NCBI GenBank assembly: GCA_910587235.1
Contig: CAJUKD010000053.1
Span: forward strand, 1 to 5,246
From: an uncultured Muribaculaceae bacterium
Lineage (GTDB): Bacteria; Bacteroidota; Bacteroidia; Bacteroidales; Muribaculaceae
Length of the DNA stretch: 5,246 bases
Direction: 5' to 3'
The notes below the pieces were generated by a model. That model was not told the DNA's origin, did no database searches, and saw only the letters and a list, made by a program, of their open reading frames with translations. The translations under genes were made by a program, and so were the position numbers. Below, in pieces: positions 1-5,246 of the stretch; positions within the stretch are counted from its first letter, which is position 1, and each line of letters starts with the position of its first letter.

Positions 1-80
1 GCTTCCTGACCTCCAAGGCCGGATCAAGCGTAGGCATATCCCCCGGTTTCAAAGACGACATAAACATAGAAATAAGATAA
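1..80 (+). CDS. 3' end of a fimbrillin/DUF6562-like protein gene (partial)
   Basis: The frame whose codons begin at base 3 is open from the window edge to a TAA at 78-80 and gives 25 residues: F-LTSKAGSSVGISPGF and then KDDINIEIR. This matches, in order and spacing, the end of the DUF6562-like domain of the next gene (LLTSPLDLTIDVMPEF and then EPDNDLEL, residues 296-320): an L-T-S turn, a hydrophobic strand, P-x-F and an acidic end strand. I infer a paralogous surface lipoprotein that stops where its neighbour continues into a beta-helix. The N-terminus lies outside the window, so neither signal peptide nor length can be judged. The gap to the next gene is 172 bases with no clear terminator, so co-transcription is possible. 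The stretch is short and the family call rests only on this similarity. Confidence 0.6.
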   Translation, partial: FLTSKAGSSVGISPGFKDDINIEIR

Positions 81-252
81 CACCGTAAATCCCGAAAACA
101 GGAACCATACAACAGAAACAACAGAGTAAAGAAAGCGATAAACAGATTGCCCCCCCCTCTCTCCTAAAAAGCTGCTAATCAGCGAATAAATGGGGGGGCG
201 AATAAAAGCCTGAAAAAGATATTACAATTTTATTCACCAATAATAAATCGAA
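81..252 (+). promoter_or_regulatory. Intergenic leader of the adhesin gene
   Basis: This A-rich, non-coding stretch lies between the upstream stop and the ATG at 253. I find no good Bacteroidota promoter (TTTG, about 20 bases, TAnnTTTG). The best -7-like string, TACAATTT at 223-230, has two mismatches and no -33 partner. There is no Shine-Dalgarno sequence. The bases just before the ATG (taataaatcgaa) are A-rich, as is usual for Bacteroidota starts. The centre holds a C8/G7 inverted repeat, listed separately. Transcription could come from the upstream gene or from a promoter I cannot recognise. Confidence 0.5.
146..203 (+). repeat. C-tract/G-tract inverted repeat with nested hairpin
   Basis: A run of eight C (150-157) faces a run of seven G (192-198). 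C151-157 can pair with G192-198. After a two-base mismatch, ATT (146-148) pairs with AAT (201-203). Inside the loop, GCTG (171-174) and CAGC (180-183) form a second stem around CTAAT. No T-run follows on the plus strand, so it does not look like an ordinary intrinsic terminator. It lies 50 bases before the ATG at 253 and could fold in the mRNA leader. Homopolymers of seven and eight bases are also prone to length change by slippage. Any regulatory role is inference. Confidence 0.6.
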
Positions 253-2745
253 ATGAAAAATCACTTGTTTGCAATGGCTGCCATGGGCACCCTTGCATTG
301 TTGGCATCCTGCTCCAACGAAGAACTCCCCGCACTTGCAGGGAACGACGGAAGCATTACCTTCACCGCCAGCCTGCCAGCCGACAACCTCAGCCGTGCCT
401 ACGGCGACGGCGAAGTAGCCAAGACCCTGCACTATGCAGTCTACGAATCCGGCTCCGACGCCGTAGTGTTCGCCTCGGATGCGGCAGACTCTCCATCTGC
501 CATCGTTGTCAGCAACACACAGTTCACACTGACGCTGCAGCTTGTCAAAGGCAAGAGCTACGACTTCATCTTCTGGGCCGACGCAACCGAAGGCAGCCCC
601 TACACCTTCAGCTCCGGCACCAAGAGCGTAGTCGTCAGCTACGAAGACCTCAGCGCCAACAATGAAAAACGCGATGCCTTCTTCCAGGCCGTCAAGGACC
701 TTGAGATCAGCGGCCCGATGCAGCAGCCCGTCGAACTGCGCCGTCCTCTGGCACAGCTCAACCTGCTGACATCCGACCTCGCCGCTGTCACAGCCGCAGG
801 CACCGCCGTCAACAAAGTCGACGTCACCGTCAAAGGCCTGCGCAACGCCCTGAACCTCTATACAGGCATCGCCACAGGCGATGAAACCCTGACATTCACT
901 GCCGAAGGCCTCCCCGGCCAGAAATTCACCATCGACGACACCGACTACGACTACCTGTCGATGAACTACCTGCTGACCGGCGCCGAACTCGAAGCCGACG
1001 ACGTGCAGACCGCCAAACGCGAACTGATGGAAGCCATCGCTACCGTGACTTTCGATGCCGTCGACGGCAAGACCACCACCATCGAAGTTCCCAACATGCC
1101 CGTTCAGCGCAACTGGCGCACAAACATCTACGGCGCACTTCTGACTTCGCCCCTTGACCTGACGATAGACGTAATGCCCGAATTTTTTGAACCGGACAAC
1201 GATCTCGAACTAAGTTCTAAAGTTCCGGCCGTAGATGCATCCGGCAACATACTCCTGACATCAGTTGCCGAACTGGAGTACATACGTTCGATGGTTAATG
1301 CCGGTACAGATACTTATGCAGGCAAGACTATCGTACTACAGAACGACATACAGCTGAATCCCGACATTATTCTTGCTCCTATCGGTGATTTTAAGGCTGA
1401 AAAGGCGTTTTCCGGAATATTCGACGGCAACGGTCATACAATCAGCGGGCTGAATGTTGCCGACCTCAGCGGTGACAATTCGACCGCGGGACTTTTCGGC
1501 TATGTGAAAGGTGCCACAGTCCGGAATCTGACTCTTGATGGCGTTAAAGTACGCAGCAATCATTTTGCAGGTGCTCTTGCCGGACTTGTAAAGCTTTCAG
1601 GCGAGGCCAATCCCCAGAATGTTTTTGAAAATGTAAAAGTGCTTAATGCCGATATCGTATCAGAGACATTTGACAACGGCGGCGTATACGACGGCGGTAA
1701 TAAAGTCGGTGGTCTTTATGGCTTTGCCGACTTCGGTCTGCATGTTAATGGATGTACGGTACAGAATTCCCGCGTACAGGGCTATCGTGAAGTAGGTGGT
1801 CTTGCCGGAATGATATCGCACATTGGCGACGAACGTACTGCATTCACGAACAATTCCGTAATAAATACAGTTGTAATGCATGATTTGCGCCATGACTACA
1901 AGTCGCCGACGCCTGCTACCATAGGTGCTCTGGCCGGACAGTTCAGCAATCAGCAGATCGATGCCACCAATAAGGCAACCGATGTTACAATCGGCACGAT
2001 CTACGACGGATTCGTAAAAGAGGGCAATACATTTACCGTATTCAATGCGAATGGTCTTGAAGCTATGCCTTCAATGATAGAAGCACTGCCGATTAGTTCG
2101 CAAGGCATTATAAATATTGACGCTGATATCGATTTCAGTGGAAAGGTCTGGACTCCGGTCAAATTCTCCACTACAGATGGAAAAGGCAGCTCATGGTTGC
2201 GTGAGATTAACGGTAACGGGCATACTATCAAAAATTTCAACGTGCAAGGCCAGGCCATGTTTATGGATTATGCCGGTTATGGCTTGACTGTGAAAGATCT
2301 TTCTTTTGATGGAGCTACAGTGACCTCGAACACCCTTAATACGGCTCTCTTCTTTGTGCAGACATACGGAAATGTCACATTCGAAAACGTAACGATAAAG
2401 AATTCCAATATAACGGGAGCTCGTAAGGTTGCAGCATTTGTAGGTTCTATCTACAGTGAAAGAACAGCCAACGGTTATACCGTAAGCATGAAAAACACTC
2501 ATCTGGAAAACGTCCGTATATTGGCTACATCGAGGGGCCAGAACTGTGGTGCATTTGCCGGCATGGTGAACTCGCCTGTCGACAACATCACTTTTGAAAA
2601 CTGTTCGGCAAAGAATGTCGAAATCGCATATAAATCGATTCTCTCCGGTAGCGGTAAGCTTTATTCCACAATGTCACCCCGTAAAGGCGTTGATGAAGCA
2701 GAAGGCGTGACACTTGAAAACGTCGAACTTGTCAAAGTCCAGTAA
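253..2745 (+). CDS. Surface lipoprotein: fimbrillin/DUF6562-like domain plus GLUG-type beta-helix
   Basis: This 830-residue protein is probably a surface adhesin or fimbria-like component; no enzymatic motif is visible. Residues 1-19 are a lipoprotein signal with lipobox LASC and lipidated C20. The following S-N-E-E resembles the Bacteroidota surface-export signal. Residues about 33-318 match the DUF6562/fimbrillin-like pattern: AYGDGEVAKTLHYAVYES (49-66), FIFWADA (105-111), RDAFF (140-144), LRRPLAQLN (162-170), MNYLL (237-241), and VPNMPVQRNWRTNIYG with LLTS (279-299). From about 333 a parallel beta-helix is predicted. It opens with the usual AGKTIVLQNDIQL and FDGNGHTISGLNV (390-402). GLUG-like turns follow: AGLFGYV (412), AGALAGLV (439), VGGLYGF (485), VGGLAGM (514), IGALAGQ (557). 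A second unit starts near 595, with INGNGHTIKNFNV (652-664), VAAFVGS (726) and CGAFAGM (765). The ATG at 253 is the only start that gives the signal peptide. The first part is much richer in G+C than the rest. The domain calls are from memory of family patterns, and the ligand is unknown. Confidence 0.85.
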   Translation: MKNHLFAMAAMGTLALLASCSNEELPALAGNDGSITFTASLPADNLSRAYGDGEVAKTLHYAVYESGSDAVVFASDAADSPSAIVVSNTQFTLTLQLVKGKSYDFIFWADATEGSPYTFSSGTKSVVVSYEDLSANNEKRDAFFQAVKDLEISGPMQQPVELRRPLAQLNLLTSDLAAVTAAGTAVNKVDVTVKGLRNALNLYTGIATGDETLTFTAEGLPGQKFTIDDTDYDYLSMNYLLTGAELEADDVQTAKRELMEAIATVTFDAVDGKTTTIEVPNMPVQRNWRTNIYGALLTSPLDLTIDVMPEFFEPDNDLELSSKVPAVDASGNILLTSVAELEYIRSMVNAGTDTYAGKTIVLQNDIQLNPDIILAPIGDFKAEKAFSGIFDGNGHTISGLNVADLSGDNSTAGLFGYVKGATVRNLTLDGVKVRSNHFAGALAGLVKLSGEANPQNVFENVKVLNADIVSETFDNGGVYDGGNKVGGLYGFADFGLHVNGCTVQNSRVQGYREVGGLAGMISHIGDERTAFTNNSVINTVVMHDLRHDYKSPTPATIGALAGQFSNQQIDATNKATDVTIGTIYDGFVKEGNTFTVFNANGLEAMPSMIEALPISSQGIINIDADIDFSGKVWTPVKFSTTDGKGSSWLREINGNGHTIKNFNVQGQAMFMDYAGYGLTVKDLSFDGATVTSNTLNTALFFVQTYGNVTFENVTIKNSNITGARKVAAFVGSIYSERTANGYTVSMKNTHLENVRILATSRGQNCGAFAGMVNSPVDNITFENCSAKNVEIAYKSILSGSGKLYSTMSPRKGVDEAEGVTLENVELVKVQ

Positions 2746-2766
2746 TACTTTACAGATATAAAGACT

Positions 2767-2809
2767 AAAGCGCCGTGCTTTCACAGGTACGGCGCTTTCT
2801 TTTTGTTTT
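2767..2809 (+). terminator. Intrinsic terminator after the adhesin gene
   Basis: AAAGCGCCGT (2767-2776) and ACGGCGCTTT (2789-2798) form a perfect ten-base-pair stem. One more C-G pair and two G-U pairs can extend it inward, leaving a six-base loop. It is followed by a T-rich run (tttctttttgtttt, to 2809). It starts 22 bases after the TAA at 2743-2745. It should end the adhesin transcript and separate it from the arabinofuranosidase gene. Confidence 0.92.
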
Positions 2810-2887
2810 ACGAGTTGCGGAAAATTATGAAGATTCCAAATCAAAACGGAAAAATTTGTGTTTTTTATCTGACTTAAAGCTTGCCGC

Positions 2888-2925
2888 ACTGCGAAATCAA
2901 ATAAATTTCGCTAATTTTGTAATCT
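2888..2925 (+). promoter_or_regulatory. Predicted Bacteroidota (sigma-ABfr type) promoter of the GH51 gene
   Basis: TAATTTTG at 2912-2919 matches the Bacteroidota -7 consensus TAnnTTTG exactly. The -33 region, 20 bases upstream, is only ACTG at 2888-2891, a weak match to TTTG. Transcription should start at about 2922-2926, giving a leader of about 60 bases before the ATG at 2986. Its position, after the terminator and before the enzyme gene, supports the call. The weak -33 half suggests modest strength or help from an activator, which is inference. Confidence 0.6.
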
Positions 2926-2929
2926 TGTT

Positions 2930-2945
2930 ACGGCCTTATGGCCGT
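2930..2945 (+). other. Stem-loop near the 5' end of the GH51 mRNA
   Basis: ACGGCC (2930-2935), loop TTAT (2936-2939) and GGCCGT (2940-2945) form a perfect six-base-pair hairpin, five to eight bases after the predicted transcription start. The in-frame ATG at 2938 starts in the loop and ends in the stem, so it is a poor translation start. A hairpin this close to the 5' end is known in other bacteria to slow mRNA decay. Whether it does so here is inference. Confidence 0.5.
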
Positions 2946-2985
2946 CAGGACCTTGAAATTAAAAATACCAAAGCAGAAACCATTT

Positions 2986-5022
2986 ATGAAACACATTTTT
3001 GCATTGTCCGTTGCCATGCTGCCGATTCTCGGTTTTGCCGAAGGTCAGGGTGCGCATACTATCGACATCCGTGCCGACCGTATGGGAGCAGAGATCCAGC
3101 CTACGATGTACGGGCTTTTTTTTGAAGATATCAACTATGGCGCCGACGGTGGCCTCTATGCCGAGATGGTCAAGAACCGCTCTTTCGAGTTCCCGCAGAG
3201 TCTTATGGGCTGGCAGAGCTTCGGAAAAGTGGAAGTCAAGGATCAGGGTGGTCCTTTCGACCGCAATCCTCACTATGTGTCGCTTTCCGGTGCAGGCCAC
3301 CGCAGCAAGTACACAGGTCTTGAAAATGAAGGCTTTTTCGGATATGCTCTTAAGGCCGGCGAAGAATATCGCCTGACATTTTATGCCCGTCTGGCCGCAG
3401 GCGAGCTTGGGAAACTGCGTTTTGAACTTGTCGATCCTGCATCGGGCGGCGAAACTGTAGTACTCGCCAAAGCCGATATTAAAGTAAAAAGCGGAGAATG
3501 GACGCGTTACGAGGCACTGCTAAAACCTGAACACAGTGTTGAGCGGGGTCGTCTGCGGGTATTCCTGCGCAAGCCCGACGAATGCACTGTCGATCTTGAG
3601 CACGTGTCGCTTTTTCCCGTCGACACTTGGAAGGGACGTCCCGGCGGTCTGCGACGCGATCTTGCCCAGGCTTTGGCTGACATCAACCCCGGCGTGTTCC
3701 GCTTTCCCGGCGGATGTATTGTCGAGGGTACCGAAATTCCCGACCGTTACCGCTGGAAAACCACAGTAGGGCCTGTAGAGAACCGCCCGCTTAACATAAA
3801 CCGCTGGCAGTTCGAGTTCCCGCACCGATTCTATCCCGATTATTATCAGTCTGGCGGTCTGGGCTTCTATGAATATTTCCTGCTTTCGGAAGATATGGGT
3901 GCTGCTCCGCTGCCAGTACTCAATGTAGGCATGGTCTGCCAGTATCAGAACCCTGATCCGTCGTCACATGTGGCCGCAGATAGCCTTGACGAATATATTC
4001 AGGATGCCATCGACCTCGTGGAATTCGCCAACGGCGACACTATGACCGTATGGGGTGGCTTGCGTGCCGACATGGGCCATCCTGCGCCTTTCGGTCTGAA
4101 GTATCTCGCCATAGGCAACGAGCAGTGGGGGCCTGAATATGTCGAACGCCTTGAGCCATTTGTCAAGGCGTTGCGTAAAGCGTGTCCCGATATTACAATC
4201 ATAGGTTCGTCCGGACCTTCGCCTGACGGTGACAAGTTCGATTATCTATGGCCTGAGATGCGCCGCCTCGATGTCGATCTGGTCGACGAACATTATTACT
4301 GCAATGAGGAATGGTTCCGCAATTCGGCAACGCGCTACGACAACTATCCGCGCCGGGGACCTAAGGTGTTCGCCGGCGAATATGCCTGCCATGGAAAAGG
4401 ACGCAAGTACAATCACTACAATGCCGCATTGCTCGAAGCCGCTTTCATGACAGGACTCGAACGCAATGCCGATGTGGTGCAGATGGCAACTTATGCACCA
4501 CTTCTGGCACACAAGGAGGGTTGGCAGTGGCGTCCTGACATGATATGGTTCGACAACATGGGACACCGCCTCACCTCGAGCTATCATGTGCAGCAGCTCT
4601 ACAGCCATAACCGCGGCACGCGCGTCGTTCCTTTGACCGATGCTGCCGACGGAAAGCCTATGGCCGGACAGGACGGAATATATGCCACTGCCGCATACGA
4701 CGAGCCATCGGGCGACTATATCGTCAAGCTGGTCAACACGGCAGATGCCGGCCGCGAAGTCACTCTCAACTTCACTATGCGCCGCAAGACCGACCGTCTG
4801 ACCGGCCTGACACGTACGCTTATGCTTTCGAAGGACATATCCGATGTCGACAACGACGAGTGTACCGTCACCGAAACAGTCGTTCCGGGCGAAGCCCTCG
4901 ATGCGGCTATAACGGTGAAAGACAGCAAAGCCAATTTCAACGAAACGCTTCCACCGTACTCGTTCACCGTTCTTCGTTTCAGCGCCCGTAAAGGTCCTGA
5001 AAAATTCCGTCCGCGTAAGTAG
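2986..5022 (+). CDS. Secreted GH51 alpha-L-arabinofuranosidase
   Basis: This is a family GH51 retaining glycosidase, predicted to release terminal L-arabinofuranose from arabinan or arabinoxylan oligosaccharides in the periplasm. With the ATG at 2986 it has 678 residues. Residues 1-18 are a signal peptide with a likely cut after LGFA and no lipobox cysteine. The in-frame ATG at 2938 adds 16 residues (MAVRTLKLKIPKQKPF) that spoil the signal, and it lies in a hairpin next to the predicted transcription start. YGLFFEDINYGADGGLYAEM (42-61) is the family's first strand. A CBM4_9-like jelly-roll insert follows (about 65-210). The barrel includes FRFPGGC (238-244). The acid/base E379 is in AIGNEQWG and the nucleophile E465 is in FAGEYA. 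GWQWRPDMIWFDN (512-524) is also typical. A C-terminal beta-sandwich spans about 540-667. Length is normal for Bacteroidota members. The last 13 residues form a basic tail. It appears to be a single-gene unit with its own promoter. No transporter or regulator gene of a polysaccharide utilisation locus is in view. Some GH51 members are endoglucanases, so the exact substrate is unproven. Confidence 0.93.
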   Translation: MKHIFALSVAMLPILGFAEGQGAHTIDIRADRMGAEIQPTMYGLFFEDINYGADGGLYAEMVKNRSFEFPQSLMGWQSFGKVEVKDQGGPFDRNPHYVSLSGAGHRSKYTGLENEGFFGYALKAGEEYRLTFYARLAAGELGKLRFELVDPASGGETVVLAKADIKVKSGEWTRYEALLKPEHSVERGRLRVFLRKPDECTVDLEHVSLFPVDTWKGRPGGLRRDLAQALADINPGVFRFPGGCIVEGTEIPDRYRWKTTVGPVENRPLNINRWQFEFPHRFYPDYYQSGGLGFYEYFLLSEDMGAAPLPVLNVGMVCQYQNPDPSSHVAADSLDEYIQDAIDLVEFANGDTMTVWGGLRADMGHPAPFGLKYLAIGNEQWGPEYVERLEPFVKALRKACPDITIIGSSGPSPDGDKFDYLWPEMRRLDVDLVDEHYYCNEEWFRNSATRYDNYPRRGPKVFAGEYACHGKGRKYNHYNAALLEAAFMTGLERNADVVQMATYAPLLAHKEGWQWRPDMIWFDNMGHRLTSSYHVQQLYSHNRGTRVVPLTDAADGKPMAGQDGIYATAAYDEPSGDYIVKLVNTADAGREVTLNFTMRRKTDRLTGLTRTLMLSKDISDVDNDECTVTETVVPGEALDAAITVKDSKANFNETLPPYSFTVLRFSARKGPEKFRPRK

Positions 5023-5024
5023 AA

Positions 5025-5059
5025 AATGCGCATTCACGCTATTTCAGCGGTGACGCATT
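5025..5059 (-). terminator. Strong intergenic hairpin, possible minus-strand terminator
   Basis: AATGCG (5025-5030) pairs with CGCATT (5054-5059). Inside, TCAC and GCT (5034-5040) pair with AGC and TGA parts of 5046-5053 around loop ATTTC, with a three-base bulge on one side and a one-base bulge on the other. On the minus strand it is followed by TTTTCT, a short T-run; on the plus strand by CAAAAAG. It therefore suits a minus-strand transcript better. It lies just after the GH51 stop and could still protect the 3' end of that message. Confidence 0.4.
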
Positions 5060-5171
5060 CAAAAAGTTCAAGAGCGACAACAGACGGCTCTTTATAGCCT
5101 GAGTTGTCAATCATACCGCTATATACGATCGTAAGGTGTCTTTCGACGAGATTGAAGCTTCCTTTAAGCAA
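5034..5171 (-). CDS. Possible small hypothetical protein, or end of a frameshifted gene
   Basis: On the minus strand a frame is open from just after a TAG (5199-5201) to a TGA at 5034-5036. It reads protein-like: LKGSFNLVERHLTIVYSG, then MIDNSGYKEP, then SVVALELFECVTAEIA. Starts could be TTG at 5169-5171 (45 residues) or ATG at 5112-5114 (26 residues). The Y-K-E-P followed by an acidic, hydrophobic end recalls the many short uncharacterised Bacteroidales peptides, but I cannot assign a family. A second minus-strand frame is open from the right edge (5245) to a TGA at 5111-5113 and overlaps this one. The two may therefore be pieces of one frameshifted gene entering from the right. No promoter was recognised. 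The stop lies inside the hairpin at 5025-5059, as in a compact gene end. Existence of the gene is uncertain. Confidence 0.3.
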   Translation of the reverse strand: MLKGSFNLVERHLTIVYSGMIDNSGYKEPSVVALELFECVTAEIA

Positions 5172-5246
5172 AATCTTTGAATGGCAGATAGAATGTAACT
5201 ATTCAGCGAATGGATGATATAGGCACCAAATCTTGAGGGTATTGAA

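Noticed and set aside
146..203. The C/G-tract inverted repeat as an intrinsic terminator of the upstream gene
   Set aside because: The loop is long, no T-run follows on the plus strand, and the facing arms contain a two-base mismatch.
146..203. The inverted repeat as an invertible promoter of the Bacteroides phase-variation type
   Set aside because: The arms are mostly homopolymer, only 34 bases lie between them, and no promoter is recognisable in that segment.
175..432. An 85-codon minus-strand frame across the leader and the adhesin start
   Set aside because: It is antisense to the lipoprotein signal and the start of the head domain, and its composition mirrors the GC-rich plus-strand codons.
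2775..3125. A 116-codon plus-strand frame beginning inside the terminator
   Set aside because: It starts in the terminator stem, crosses the promoter and runs out of frame into the GH51 gene. Its sequence is not protein-like.
4246..5037. A 263-codon open frame on the minus strand, opposite the GH51 gene
   Set aside because: It lies antisense to a gene with clear catalytic motifs, and its translation is rich in Cys, His and Arg with no family pattern. It is a composition shadow.
5023..5098. A plus-strand frame starting with ATG at 5026 (MRIHAISAVTHSK...)
   Set aside because: It has only about 24 codons, ends at a TAG, overlaps the strong hairpin and has no recognisable start context.

Overview
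The window looks like chromosomal DNA of a gut Bacteroidales species. A Muribaculaceae-like or related lineage fits, but the sequence cannot fix the genus. The evidence is a Bacteroidota-type surface lipoprotein signal (lipobox LASC, then S-N-E-E), a fimbrillin-like DUF6562-type domain, a GLUG-type beta-helix, a Bacteroidota -7 promoter element (TAATTTTG), and A-rich start regions without Shine-Dalgarno sequences.

Layout. Bases 1-80 hold the last 25 codons of an upstream plus-strand gene; its C-terminus resembles the end of the DUF6562-like domain of the next gene. Bases 81-252 are a non-coding leader with a C8 tract and a G7 tract that can pair around a small nested hairpin, plus short GCGA(A)TAAA repeats. 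Bases 253-2745 encode an 830-residue lipoprotein: a fimbrillin/DUF6562-like domain (about residues 33-318) followed by a two-part GLUG-like beta-helix (about 333-830). Base composition drops from about 65% to about 40% G+C between the two halves. A strong intrinsic terminator follows (2767-2809). A new promoter (-7 element at 2912-2919) and a 5' hairpin (2930-2945) then lead into a secreted GH51 alpha-L-arabinofuranosidase (2986-5022). The last 224 bases hold a strong hairpin and possible minus-strand coding sequence, either a very short gene or the broken end of a gene entering from the right.

Function. The first complete gene is probably a cell-surface adhesin or fimbria-like protein in a cluster of related lipoproteins. 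The GH51 enzyme is predicted to be periplasmic and to remove arabinofuranose from plant arabinan or arabinoxylan oligosaccharides. The terminator and promoter between them suggest separate transcription, and nothing here shows that they work together. No clearly new system is visible. The most notable points are the mosaic adhesin, the C/G-tract leader and the unexplained minus-strand signal at the right edge.
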